Below, piece by piece: positions 10,181 through 18,474 of a stretch of DNA of 64,000 bases. Below the pieces are notes generated by a model. It did not search any database, was not told the origin of the DNA, and worked only from the letters and a program-made list of their open reading frames with translations. Both the position numbers and the translations under genes were made by a program. The stretch is taken from positions 457,013 to 521,012 of the forward strand of contig JALHMF010000001.1 of NCBI GenBank assembly GCA_022844205.1, read 5' to 3'. The stretch is from Xanthobacteraceae bacterium. Its GTDB lineage: Bacteria; Pseudomonadota; Alphaproteobacteria; Rhizobiales; Xanthobacteraceae. Positions within the stretch are counted from its first letter, which is position 1; each line of letters opens with the position of its first letter.

Positions 10181-11329
10181 TCACGCCGCGAACAGATCGA
10201 GTTGGTCTTTCTTCTTGACGGGCGGCGTGAACAGCGTTGTCACCAGCCGCTGCCTGCGCTTGTTGAGGTTGAGCCTGCGGCAGGCAAGCTCGAACCGCCG
10301 TCCGATCGACCAGGCATAGGGGCCGCTGCCAACCTGTCTTTTTCCAAAGGTCGCGTCGTAATCCCTCCCGCCGTGGAGATCGCGCACGAGTGCGATCACA
10401 TGGCGGTATTTGTCCGGAAAGTGCTCGCGCAGCCATTCGCGGAAGAGATCCTTGATCTCAAGCGGCATCCTCAGCATCACATAGCCGGCCTCGGTCGCGC
10501 CCGCGTCGGCGGCGGAGTCGAGAATGCGCTCGATCTCCGCATCGTTCAGCGCGGGAATGATCGGCGCCACCATGACCGCCGCAGGAATGCCGGCCTGCGC
10601 CAGTGAGCGGATGGCCTGCAGCCGCTTCGGCGGGGTGGAGGCGCGCGGCTCCATGGCGCGGGCAAGCTGCGGATCGAGCGTCGTGATGGAAACCGCGACT
10701 TTCGCGAGACCCTTCGAAGCCATGTCCGACAAAATATCCAGGTCGCGCGTCACCAGCGCCGATTTGGTGACGATGCCGACCGGGTGGTTGGCTTCGCGCA
10801 GCACTTCGAGGATGCGGCGCGTGACTTTCCACTGCCGCTCGATCGGCTGATAGGGATCGGTATTCGTGCCCATCGCGATCATCTTGCACTGGTAGCCGGG
10901 GGCGGCGAGCTCGCGCGCCAGCAGTTCATGCGCGTCCGGCTTCACGAACAGCTTGCTCTCGAAATCGAGACCGGGCGAAAGCCCCTGGTAGGCATGGGTC
11001 GGACGCGCAAAACAGTAGATGCAGCCGTGCTCGCAGCCGCGATAGGGATTGATCGAGCGGTCGAAGCCGATGTCCGGGGATTCGTTGCGCGTGATGATTT
11101 TCCGCGTCTTCTCCTCGGTCACCACCGTTTTGAATGGGGGCAGCTCTTCCAGGCTCTGCCAGCCGTCGTCGAACACGACCTTGGCCTGCGGCTCAAAGCG
11201 ACCGGACGAATTGGATGTGGCGCCGCGGCCCCGGCGGCGCTCGGAATCGACCGCCGTATCCAGGATGCCGTCGCTGGCTTCTTCGCTGAAGCCGTGGTTT
11301 TCGTAAGTGTCGTCCAGTCTCTGGTCCAT
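10181..11329 (-). CDS. PA0069-family radical SAM protein
   Basis: 382-residue radical SAM enzyme. The cluster-binding motif is CEHGCIYCFARP (C-x3-C-x2-C) at about residues 99–106, preceded by NPYRGC as in spore-photoproduct-lyase-like (SplB-related) proteins. TNTDPYQPIE and VGIVTKSALVTRDLD belong to the TIM-barrel core. The long N-terminal arm with Arg/Gly-rich ERRRGRGATSN is typical of the PA0069 subgroup found in many proteobacteria. The substrate is unknown; a DNA-repair role is only suggested by the SplB similarity. It stands alone on the minus strand, divergent from the glycosyltransferase gene. Confidence 0.88.
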   Translation of the reverse strand: MDQRLDDTYENHGFSEEASDGILDTAVDSERRRGRGATSNSSGRFEPQAKVVFDDGWQSLEELPPFKTVVTEEKTRKIITRNESPDIGFDRSINPYRGCEHGCIYCFARPTHAYQGLSPGLDFESKLFVKPDAHELLARELAAPGYQCKMIAMGTNTDPYQPIERQWKVTRRILEVLREANHPVGIVTKSALVTRDLDILSDMASKGLAKVAVSITTLDPQLARAMEPRASTPPKRLQAIRSLAQAGIPAAVMVAPIIPALNDAEIERILDSAADAGATEAGYVMLRMPLEIKDLFREWLREHFPDKYRHVIALVRDLHGGRDYDATFGKRQVGSGPYAWSIGRRFELACRRLNLNKRRQRLVTTLFTPPVKKKDQLDLFAA

Positions 11330-11440
11330 GCGCCGACCCTATCCGGGATACTAGAACATAACAAGAACAAAATTGGACTGGGCTTTACGCAACATCATGT
11401 GTGGCGGTAACAGAACGATTACAACCTATTGCGGTTCCCG

Positions 11441-12022
11441 ATGATCAGCGTGCTTATCCCCACCTATAATTCCGAGCGGCTGCTGGTGCCGACGCTGTCG
11501 GCCCTGGTGCCGGGCTCGGCGGCGGGGATTCTGCGCGAGGTGGTGCTGGCGGACGGTGGCTCGAACGACGGCACCGAGCGGATTTCCGACGCCGCCGGCT
11601 GCGTTTTCCTGCGCGGCGCCGAGCGCGACGGCGAGCGGCTGAAGGCGGGCGCTGCGGCGAGCCGGGGCAGCTGGCTGCTGTTTCTGGAGCCGGGCACGGT
11701 GCTCGACGAAGGCTGGCAGCGCGAGGTCACGAATTTCATGGATACCGCCGAGCGCGCGGGCCAGACGCTGGACCGTGCGGCGGTGTTTCGGCTGGCGGTG
11801 GACGGCTTCGGCTTCGGGGCGCGTCTTCGCGAGACACTCTCGTCGCTCAATCACGCATTGCTCGCCACGCCGCGCCCCGAGCAGGGGTTGCTGGTCTCCA
11901 AGCGCCTTTATGAGCAACTCGGCGGCCACGAGAACGTGCGCGACGCGCGCAGCCGTCTCTTGTGGCGGATCGGCCGCCGCCGCACCGTCACCCTAAGAAC
12001 GCGGGTTGTGGTCCCACAATAA
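11441..12022 (+). CDS. Short GT2-family glycosyltransferase
   Basis: 193-residue protein starting MISVLIPTYNSE, the nucleotide-sugar-binding start of GT-A family 2 enzymes. LADGGSNDGTERI is the next conserved turn, with the DxD position occupied by LEPGT rather than Asp-x-Asp. The protein is shorter than typical GT2 enzymes (240–300 residues), but small rhizobial relatives of this size exist. The ATG at 11441 is preferred over the in-frame TTG at 11429. Donor and acceptor are unknown, and activity is uncertain given the weak DxD. Family A repeats follow directly. Confidence 0.75.
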   Translation: MISVLIPTYNSERLLVPTLSALVPGSAAGILREVVLADGGSNDGTERISDAAGCVFLRGAERDGERLKAGAAASRGSWLLFLEPGTVLDEGWQREVTNFMDTAERAGQTLDRAAVFRLAVDGFGFGARLRETLSSLNHALLATPRPEQGLLVSKRLYEQLGGHENVRDARSRLLWRIGRRRTVTLRTRVVVPQ

Positions 12023-12030
12023 AAATAAAG

Positions 12031-12223
12031 GTCATGCCCCGCGCAGGCAGGGCATCCAGTACACTCATTCTAAAATATTTTTCTCAGGAATTACTGGTGA
12101 CGACTTTTTGGCTGCGCTCAGCCGCGCCGATAAATTTCGTCATGCCCGGCCTTGTGCCGGGCATCTCGCTTAGGGAGGCACTGCGATGATTGCCGGGATG
12201 GCCGGGACTAGCCCGGCCATGAC
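12031..12223. repeat. Family A dispersed palindromic repeats (A1, one half and one full copy)
   Basis: A half element GTCATGCCCCGCGCAGG at 12031–12060 is followed by unique sequence. A full element then runs 12139–12223, opening GTCATGCCCGGCCTTGTGCC and closing GGACTAGCCCGGCCATGAC. Six further family A copies occur in the window. They fill the stretch between the glycosyltransferase gene and the ndh remnant; no gene is seen in the strand-to-strand gap apart from them. Confidence 0.8.
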
Positions 12224-12264
12224 GGTGAGAATACGAATCGTTCAGCCGCGCTCGTCGCGAGTGA

Positions 12265-12462
12265 TCAGCCGCGCACCGGCCAGGCGATGTCGGCGGGCGA
12301 GATCACCGCGGTCGCGACTTGATACAGCAGCGGCTGGAAGGTGTGGCGGTTGTGCCGGCCGGCGACGGTGAGCGCGACATTGGCGTACTTCAGCGCGCGG
12401 GCGCATTCCAGCCTGCCGAAACCTGCACCGATGATGACGACCTTTTTCTTTTTGTCCGCCAA
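12265..12462 (-). pseudogene. N-terminal remnant of a type II NADH dehydrogenase-like oxidoreductase
   Basis: 65 codons matching only the start of NAD(P)/FAD-dependent NDH-2-type proteins: VVIIGAGFGRLECARALK (FAD-binding Rossmann motif) and HTFQPLLYQVATAVISPADI, a very characteristic segment. Full-length family members exceed 400 residues; here a TGA follows AWPVRG. The motif GAGFGRLE has Arg where Gly is expected, a further sign of decay. It begins 17 bp after the moaB stop on the same strand and ends about 40 bp from a family A repeat, so the rest was probably lost by deletion at repeats. It is unlikely to encode a working enzyme. Confidence 0.8.
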
Positions 12463-12479
12463 AGCCGTCCCCTTCGGAA

Positions 12480-13037
12480 TTACTTCTTCCTCACCTTCCC
12501 CCGCCTCAAATGCTCGTCGAGCCTCGGCATGATCTCCACGAAATTGCAGGGGCGGTAGCGCAGGTCGAGCTGGTGCACGAGGATTTCGTCCCAGGCATCC
12601 TTGCAGGCGCCGGGTGAACCCGGCAGGCAGAAAATATAGGTGGCACCCGCGACACCCGCCGTCGCCCGCGTCTGAATCGCGCTTGGGCCTATTTTAGGCG
12701 CGCTGACCAGCAGAAACATCGTCGAGAAGCCGTCCATGCGCTTCTCAAATAATGGCTCGACCGCTTCCGGCGTCACGTCGCGGCCGGTGAAGCCGGTGCC
12801 GCCGGTGGTGATCACAACATCGATTTTTTTATCCTTGATCCACGCCTTCACCTGCGCGCGGATTGTTTTGACATCGTCCTTCACGATTTTGCGCGCGGCA
12901 ACGCGATGACCCGCCTTCTCGATGCGCTCCTGCAGCGTCGAGCCGGATTTGTCCTCGGCCAGAGTCCGCGTGTCCGAAACCGTCAGCACCGCGATAGCAA
13001 GCGGCTCGAACGTCCGGGATGCATCAATGCCGGGCAT
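12480..13037 (-). CDS. moaB: Molybdenum cofactor biosynthesis protein MoaB
   Basis: 185-residue MogA/MoaB-fold protein acting on molybdopterin (adenylylation-type step or its accessory) in molybdenum cofactor synthesis. The MPT-binding loop TTGGTGFTGRDVTPEA is at about residues 78–92 and LTVSDTRTLAEDKSG at 18–32. The start ATG at 13037 overlaps the stop of the ypfJ-type gene as TGATG, indicating translational coupling. The open frame further upstream is antisense-like sequence within that gene's region and is not homologous. The C-terminus is basic (RRGKVRKK). No other moa gene is adjacent. Confidence 0.9.
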   Translation of the reverse strand: MPGIDASRTFEPLAIAVLTVSDTRTLAEDKSGSTLQERIEKAGHRVAARKIVKDDVKTIRAQVKAWIKDKKIDVVITTGGTGFTGRDVTPEAVEPLFEKRMDGFSTMFLLVSAPKIGPSAIQTRATAGVAGATYIFCLPGSPGACKDAWDEILVHQLDLRYRPCNFVEIMPRLDEHLRRGKVRKK

Positions 13038-13945
13038 CAGAAGGTGTTGCAGCTTTTCAACTGGCCCGACTTCAGTCCGGTGGTGAACCACTGCACGCGC
13101 TGCGCCGAGGAGCCGTGCGTGAAGCTCTCCGGAATCACGCGTCCCTGCGTCTGCTGCTGGATGCGGTCGTCGCCGATGGCGGTCGCCGCCGCGAGCGCCT
13201 TTTCGATGTCGCCCGGCTGCAGCGTCTTCAACTGGTTGTCGGCGTGAAACGCCCACACACCCGCGATGCAGTCCGCCATCAGTTCGACGCGCACCGACAA
13301 CTGGTTCGCCTGCCCGCGGCCGACCTGCTGTTGCTGCTGTTGCACCTTGGGCAGAATGCCCATCAGGTTTTGCACGTGGTGGCCGACCTCATGCGAGATC
13401 ACGTAGGCGGCCGCGAAATCGCCGGGCGCGCGGAATCTATTCCGCAGATCGTTGAAGAAGGAGAGGTCGAGATAGACCCGCTTGTCGAGCGGGCAGTAAA
13501 ACGGTCCCATCGCCGATTGCGCGGTGCCGCAGGCCGAGCGCGTGACGCCGGAGAAGATCACGAGCCGCGGCTCCTCATAGCGCCGGCCCACCTGTTCGGG
13601 GAAAACCTTGCGCCAGACATCCTCGGTCTGCGCGAGTGTCGCGCCCACAAACTTGCCGAGCTGGTCCTGCGGCGCGCCCTGCGTCCCCTTCGGGCCGGGG
13701 CCGGCGGGAATGCGCGTCTGCTGTCCGGGAGGACCCTGTTCGATGATCTGGTCGAGATTGCCGACCACGATGCGCGGGTCGATGCCGAGCGCCCAGGCGA
13801 GCAGGCCGACAATGATGATGGTGCCGATGCCCAGTCCGCCGCCGCCGAACGGAATGGGAAAGCCCATGCCGCCGCCGAAACCGCCGCCTCCGTCGCCGCG
13901 GCGGTCCTCGACGTTATCGCTTGAGCGATAGTCTTCCCATTTCAT
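13037..13945 (-). CDS. ypfJ: YpfJ-type neutral zinc metallopeptidase
   Basis: 302-residue member of the putative neutral zinc metallopeptidase family (KPN_02809/YpfJ). [17 protein letters not shown] is the signature start. A Gly/Pro-rich linker (20–38) leads to one transmembrane helix (about 39–54). The catalytic HEVGHH is at 185–190 within [13 protein letters not shown], with a short glutamine run (about 201–207) after it. [17 protein letters not shown] closes the family domain. It is probably anchored in the inner membrane with the peptidase in the periplasm. Substrates are unknown. It overlaps moaB at the stop codon. Confidence 0.92.
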   Translation of the reverse strand: MKWEDYRSSDNVEDRRGDGGGGFGGGMGFPIPFGGGGLGIGTIIIVGLLAWALGIDPRIVVGNLDQIIEQGPPGQQTRIPAGPGPKGTQGAPQDQLGKFVGATLAQTEDVWRKVFPEQVGRRYEEPRLVIFSGVTRSACGTAQSAMGPFYCPLDKRVYLDLSFFNDLRNRFRAPGDFAAAYVISHEVGHHVQNLMGILPKVQQQQQQVGRGQANQLSVRVELMADCIAGVWAFHADNQLKTLQPGDIEKALAAATAIGDDRIQQQTQGRVIPESFTHGSSAQRVQWFTTGLKSGQLKSCNTF

Positions 13946-14120
13946 CGGCTTCCTCCGGCGGCGTTCAGGTCTGCCGCATATTTACAACAATTGTGCCCGA
14001 GCTGTGATTTACCCGCAATCCATCGGCTCACGGGATTGCGGCTGTTCACCGCTCGCTGCACTGTCGAGTGTGCAATTAGGGGGCGGTCGCTTGAGTCGCA
14101 AGGTCAAAAAGACGGTACGC

Positions 14121-14771
14121 ATGCTTCCTTCCTTCCGGCGTGAAGGTAACGTCCATCGCCGCGGTTTGGCTCCCGTCGCCGGTTGCGACGAGGCGGGCAG
14201 GGGTCCGCTGGCGGGTCCGGTGGTCGCCGCCGCCGTGATTCTCGATCCGGATTGCGTGCCCAAGGGCCTCGATGATTCGAAGGCGCTCTCCCCCGCGCGG
14301 CGCGAGGAATTGTTCGTGCAGATTTGCGCCTGCGCGGAAGTGGCGGTGGCGCTGGCGCCGCCGTGGCGGATCGACCGCGACAACATTTTGCGCGCTTCGC
14401 TCTGGGCGCTCGCCCGTGCGGTCTGCGCGCTGCCGCGCCGCCCGCGTTTCGTGTTCGTGGACGGCAACATGCGGCCGCCGCTTTCGGACGACTATGAAGT
14501 GGAGCCGGTGATCGGCGGCGATGCGATCGTCGCCTCCATCGCGGCAGCGTCCATTGTAGCGAAAGTCACCCGCGACCGGCTGATGTGCCAGTTGGGCTTG
14601 GCCTATCCCGAATACGGCTTCGAGCAGCACAAGGGTTACAGCACGGACCTGCATTATTCGGCCCTGACCCGGCTCGGTACCACGCCGCATCATCGCAAGA
14701 GCTTTGCTCCCTGCCGGGGCGAATGGATCGAGACACGCGCCGTCCGCGTGAGTGTGCTAACGGAAGGCTGA
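14121..14771 (+). CDS. rnhB: Ribonuclease HII
   Basis: Cleaves RNA in RNA–DNA hybrids and starts removal of single ribonucleotides from DNA. From the ATG at 14121 it has 216 residues, the usual length. Catalytic residues are visible: D23 and E24 in [13 protein letters not shown], the Asp in FVDGN, and the final Asp in [15 protein letters not shown] is also conserved. A TTG at 14091 and earlier in-frame codons are possible starts. It overlaps the next gene at TGATG (14769–14773), so the two are probably translationally coupled. Confidence 0.93.
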   Translation: MLPSFRREGNVHRRGLAPVAGCDEAGRGPLAGPVVAAAVILDPDCVPKGLDDSKALSPARREELFVQICACAEVAVALAPPWRIDRDNILRASLWALARAVCALPRRPRFVFVDGNMRPPLSDDYEVEPVIGGDAIVASIAAASIVAKVTRDRLMCQLGLAYPEYGFEQHKGYSTDLHYSALTRLGTTPHHRKSFAPCRGEWIETRAVRVSVLTEG

Positions 14772-16312
14772 TGCGTACCGGTTTTGCGAGCCCCCTCCAG
14801 TCCTCCATTTTCGTCGAAGGCCTGCGTGCCCGCCCGGCATTCTTCGTCGCGCTGGCGCTCCTGTCGCACGCGCTGGTGTGGACCTTGTGCGCCTGGATCG
14901 CCGATCCGACGCCGCATCCGAAGCTCGCGATCGGCGCTGCACTGGGACGCGAATGGCAGCTCGCCTATCTCGGCATTCCGCCGCTGCCGGTCTGGATTGC
15001 CGAAATCGCTTACTCAATAGGCGGTGTCCCGGCGCTGTATGCGCTCGGGCCGTTCACAGTGGCGCTCGCCGGCTGGTTCGTCTTCGCCTTCGCGCGCCGC
15101 GTCGCCGGCGACCGCTACGGCGCGCTCGCCACGTTCCTGATGGCGGGCGTGCACCCGGTCGCCTTTCCGGTCGGGGCGTTCGATTCCAGCATCGTGCAGA
15201 TGCCGCTCGCGGCCCTTGCCGTATGGTTGTGGTGGCTCGCCGTCACCGAACGCAACCGTCTTTGCTGGCTCGCCTTCGGCTTTGTAATCGGCGTTACGAC
15301 CTATGCGGGCGTGCAGGGAATGTTCCTGCTCATGGTGCTGATCGGATTGACGGCCGCGACCCCCACCGGCCGCGTCAGCCTGCGCGCGCACGATGCGCTG
15401 CTCTCGGCGGTCGGCGCGCTGTTTGTCTTCACCCTCACCATCACGCCGCGCGTGATCTCGCTTGCCGGGAAAAATTTCTCCGGCCTGATGCCGGAATTCC
15501 CAGCCGGCGTGGAGGATGGAGAAACCGGCACCATCGGTCTCTTGCTGGTGGTGCTGCTCGGCCATCTCGGGGTTGCGATGATGGTGGCGCTCGCCTCATC
15601 GTTCCGCGCGAAGGATCATGAGAACGCCCCGCAATTCGTGCGTCCGCCAATCCTGCGCTTCGGGCGCGTCGTGGCGCTGACGCTCGCGGCGGCGCCGCTT
15701 GCGTTGGCGCTGGTTGCCGCCTTTATCGCGAACGTCACCTTTCCGCCCGCGGCCGCGGCGCCGCTGCTGCTTTATTCCGGCCTGCTCGTGATGGTGCTGG
15801 TGGAAAAGACCATCCGCATTCATCGTCAGCGCGCGGTGTCGGTGGCGGCGCTGACATTGCTTTTCCTGCCGCCGGTTCTGGAGATTGCGACCGCCATCGC
15901 ATCGCCTTACGGCAGCGAGCGCGGGCGGCCGACCAACTGGCCCGCCGCCACCGCGTCGCGCTTTGTCACGGATGTGTTCCGCACGCGCACCGGTAAGCCG
16001 CTGGAATATGTGATCGGCGACATCACGCTGGCGAGCACGGTGGCGCTGTTGAGCCGCGACCGTCCGCGCGTTTATATCGACGCCGATAAATCGAAGTCGC
16101 CGTGGATCGACGACGCGAAGCTGCGCAGCAGCGGGGCGGTAGTGATCTGGCGGATCGAGGGTGCTGACGCCTCGCCGCCGCTTTCGTTGACGGGAAATCT
16201 TCCACCGCTCACGCTGGAAGCGCCCGTCAGCAACCGATGGGTCCGCCCCGGCTCGCTCGACTTCGCCCGCTTCGGCTGGGCGATCATCGCGCCGGACAAA
16301 ATCGGCAACTAG
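14771..16312 (+). CDS. Multi-pass membrane protein, GT39/ArnT-like glycosyltransferase
   Basis: 513-residue integral membrane protein with about ten hydrophobic helices between residues 18 and 385 and a soluble C-terminal domain. The layout (short N-terminus, first helix FVALALLSHALVW, acidic loop near WIADPTPHP, then a helix-rich core and a periplasmic tail) fits the PMT/ArnT-type (glycosyltransferase 39) superfamily, which transfers sugars from polyprenyl phosphates. The expected Asp-Glu pair of the first loop is not clear. The start ATG overlaps the rnhB stop. The 3' end overlaps the convergent DJ-1 gene by 4 bp. Donor and acceptor are unknown. Confidence 0.7.
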   Translation: MRTGFASPLQSSIFVEGLRARPAFFVALALLSHALVWTLCAWIADPTPHPKLAIGAALGREWQLAYLGIPPLPVWIAEIAYSIGGVPALYALGPFTVALAGWFVFAFARRVAGDRYGALATFLMAGVHPVAFPVGAFDSSIVQMPLAALAVWLWWLAVTERNRLCWLAFGFVIGVTTYAGVQGMFLLMVLIGLTAATPTGRVSLRAHDALLSAVGALFVFTLTITPRVISLAGKNFSGLMPEFPAGVEDGETGTIGLLLVVLLGHLGVAMMVALASSFRAKDHENAPQFVRPPILRFGRVVALTLAAAPLALALVAAFIANVTFPPAAAAPLLLYSGLLVMVLVEKTIRIHRQRAVSVAALTLLFLPPVLEIATAIASPYGSERGRPTNWPAATASRFVTDVFRTRTGKPLEYVIGDITLASTVALLSRDRPRVYIDADKSKSPWIDDAKLRSSGAVVIWRIEGADASPPLSLTGNLPPLTLEAPVSNRWVRPGSLDFARFGWAIIAPDKIGN

Positions 16313-16992
16313 ATTTTCTGCTGGAGCCGGTCCGCCGCCTTGCTGGTGAGTTCTTCGCGGCCCGCGCGGCGTTTCTTGCCGTCTTCCAGCACCGCCTGCA
16401 CGATCTCCGGCGGAGAGGTGAACGGTGTCCCGCCCTTGAACGGCGGGGCAGGGTCGTACTCGATCGCCAGCTGGATTTTCTTTGCTACCGTTTCGCCCGC
16501 CGCATCGGCCACCACGCGCAGCGCCATGTCGATGCCCGAAGTGACACCGCCCGACGTGTAGAACTTTCCGTCCACGGTCATGCGCTCGTCGGAAACGCTG
16601 ACGCCGAACTTCGCGAGCAGATCGCGCGCCTGCCAGTGCGCGCCCGCCTTCTTTCCGCGCAAAAGTCCGGCGGCGGCGAGCAGCAGCGAGCCGGTGCAGA
16701 TGCCGAACACATATTTCGCGCGTTCGGATTCGCGCCGCACGTAGTCCAGCCACGCATCGTCGAGCAGGATCGCATCGATGCCTGCACCGCCCGGCACCAC
16801 AAAAATGTCGGAAGGCTTCGCACTCTCGCGCGTCTGCATCGGTAGAATCGTCAGCCCACGGTCGGTGCGCACCGGCTGCATGGATTCCGCGACGAGATCG
16901 ACCGTCCAGCCCGGCGTGCGCGCGAGCACTTCATACGGCCCGGTGATGTCGAGCTGCACCATGTCCTTGACGGCGACGATGTTGATTTGCAT
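16309..16992 (-). CDS. DJ-1/PfpI family protein (isonitrile hydratase-like)
   Basis: 227-residue class I glutamine amidotransferase-like protein. The nucleophile elbow holds Cys99 in FGICTGSLLLAAAG, and VVPGGAGIDA is the preceding conserved loop. The overall pattern, including TSGGVTSGIDMALRVV, resembles isonitrile hydratase InhA and related DJ-1 proteins without an AraC domain. The ATG at 16992 is preferred to a GTG seven codons upstream. The reaction is uncertain. The upstream side is divergent from the antitoxin gene about 50 bp away. Confidence 0.87.
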   Translation of the reverse strand: MQINIVAVKDMVQLDITGPYEVLARTPGWTVDLVAESMQPVRTDRGLTILPMQTRESAKPSDIFVVPGGAGIDAILLDDAWLDYVRRESERAKYVFGICTGSLLLAAAGLLRGKKAGAHWQARDLLAKFGVSVSDERMTVDGKFYTSGGVTSGIDMALRVVADAAGETVAKKIQLAIEYDPAPPFKGGTPFTSPPEIVQAVLEDGKKRRAGREELTSKAADRLQQKI

Positions 16993-17042
16993 GGGGCGAT
17001 ACCGAATCCACAAGGCTTATCAAATATGCTATGCTTGTATTT

Positions 17043-17264
17043 ATGAGTAGCAAATTGAAGGAAGTTCTGAAACGCGCCGAAAACTGGCCGCAACAGGCTC
17101 AGGACGAGCTTGCGGAAATAGCGCTGGAAATTGAAGCGGCATTTCAGGGCGGCGAGTACAGTCCAACAGAAGATGAATTGCGAGCCATCGATGAGGCGAG
17201 CGCGAGCCGGGTAGCGACAAACGAGGAGATCGAGGCCGCGTTTCGAAGTTTTCGCCGCGCATGA
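17043..17264 (+). CDS. Antitoxin of a ParE/RelE-type toxin–antitoxin pair
   Basis: 73-residue acidic protein MSSKLKEVLKRAENWP… with the 'addiction module' pattern: an N-terminal helix, then EAAFQGGEYSPTEDELRAID and NEEIEAAFRSFR near the end. An ATG four codons upstream (17031) is also possible; AT-rich TATGCTATGC just upstream looks like a promoter -10 region. The stop overlaps the toxin start as ATGA (17261–17264), the standard arrangement. The antitoxin is complete, but its toxin partner is truncated (next entry). Confidence 0.8.
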   Translation: MSSKLKEVLKRAENWPQQAQDELAEIALEIEAAFQGGEYSPTEDELRAIDEASASRVATNEEIEAAFRSFRRA

Positions 17265-17527
17265 AGCTTGAGTTTAGCGCCCGCGCCGTCGCCGATCTTT
17301 TGCAAGCTTCTGAGTATAGCCACCAATTTGGGACTGCCGTCTCCATTGCGCTCGAAAATCGAATCCGCCGTGTCATCCAGCGAATATCGGAGCATCCAGG
17401 ATCAGGAGCCAGAATTCCGCAGCGTCCCGGCGTTTTTGTCGTTCCTCTAGCGCTCAATGATACCCCTCGCCTTCCTTTAGCTTGCCCCAGAACACCCAGT
17501 AGACGAGTCCCGTGTAAGCGAGATTGA
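17261..17527 (+). pseudogene. C-terminally truncated ParE/RelE-type toxin
   Basis: The frame begins MKLEFSARAVADLLQASEYS and keeps the family up to PGSGARIPQRPGVFVVPL (about residue 63). It then lacks the final strands normally reading like RYPYLIYYRV…ILAVRH, which carry catalytic residues. The remaining 25 codons are antisense to the 3' end of cydB, starting at almost exactly the cydB stop codon (17454–17456). It is read as a toxin cut off by a deletion that joined it to cydB. The protein is probably inactive. Confidence 0.7.
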
Positions 17528-18458
17528 TCGGCAACAGCACGAGCGTGCCGATCAGCATGAAGATCTGGCTCGCGGGCACGGCGGCCGTATCCCATACCGT
17601 CAGTGACGGCGGCACCAGATACGGGTAATTGGAAACCACCAGCCCGAAATAGCCGAGCAGAAAAAGTCCGATCGCGGCGAGGAACGGCGGCAGGTCGCGC
17701 CCGTCGTTCAGCCATTTCCAGAGTCCGAACGCGAGTGCCGCGGCCGCCACCGGCACAGGCCAGAGATAATAAATGTTCGGCGTCGAGAACCAGCGCATGG
17801 CGATGCGGTCGAATTGCAGCGGCGTCCACAGGCTGACGATGCCCATGCCCACGAGTACCGCGATCAGCAGCAGCTTCGCCTGTTTGCGCGAGCGCTTGTT
17901 CACGACGCCATCGGTGCGGATGAGAAGCCATGTGGCGCCGAGCAGCGCATAGCCGCCGATCACGCACAGCCCGCAGAGCATGGTGAATGGCGTGAGCCAG
18001 TCGAAGGCGCCGCCCGCGAATACGCCGTTCTTCACCGTGATGCCCTGAATCAGTCCGCCGAGAATGACGCCCTGCGAAAACGCGGCGAGGATCGAGCCGC
18101 CGGCAAAGGCGAGGTTCCAGTATTTTTTGCTCGTCTTCGCCACCCAGCGGAATTCAAACGACACGCCGCGGAAAATCAGCGCGAGCAGCATTACGATCAC
18201 CGGCAGGTACATTGCCGGCATGATGATCGCGTAGGCTTTGGGGAACGCGACGAAGAGACCCGCGCCGCCGAGGACCAGCCACGTCTCGTTGCCGTCCCAG
18301 AACGGCGCCACCGAATTCATCATCAGGTCGCGTTCTTTTTCGGTCCTGGTGAACGGAAACAGGATTCCGATGCCGAGGTCGAAACCGTCGAGGATCACAT
18401 ACATCACGACGGCCGTGCCGATCAGCGCGGCCCAGATGACGGGAAGATACCATTCCAT
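17454..18458 (-). CDS. cydB: Cytochrome bd-type ubiquinol oxidase subunit II
   Basis: 334-residue subunit of the cytochrome bd/cyanide-insensitive oxidase, which reduces O2 with quinol. It has about eight or nine transmembrane helices. The N-terminus MEWYLPVIWAALIGTAVVMY and the conserved LDGFDLGIG, PFWDGNETWLVLGG and FRGVSFEFRW are diagnostic. It follows cydA after 16 bp on the same strand, forming an operon. Its stop lies inside the truncated toxin frame on the opposite strand. A small CydX-like frame is not evident downstream. Confidence 0.95.
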   Translation of the reverse strand: MEWYLPVIWAALIGTAVVMYVILDGFDLGIGILFPFTRTEKERDLMMNSVAPFWDGNETWLVLGGAGLFVAFPKAYAIIMPAMYLPVIVMLLALIFRGVSFEFRWVAKTSKKYWNLAFAGGSILAAFSQGVILGGLIQGITVKNGVFAGGAFDWLTPFTMLCGLCVIGGYALLGATWLLIRTDGVVNKRSRKQAKLLLIAVLVGMGIVSLWTPLQFDRIAMRWFSTPNIYYLWPVPVAAAALAFGLWKWLNDGRDLPPFLAAIGLFLLGYFGLVVSNYPYLVPPSLTVWDTAAVPASQIFMLIGTLVLLPINLAYTGLVYWVFWGKLKEGEGYH

Positions 18459-18474
18459 GATTGTTCTCCCGTTC

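Noticed and set aside
12031..12230. Small frames encoding MPGLVPGIS/AGTSPAMT-type peptides
   Set aside because: They are translations of family A repeats, often misannotated as proteins.
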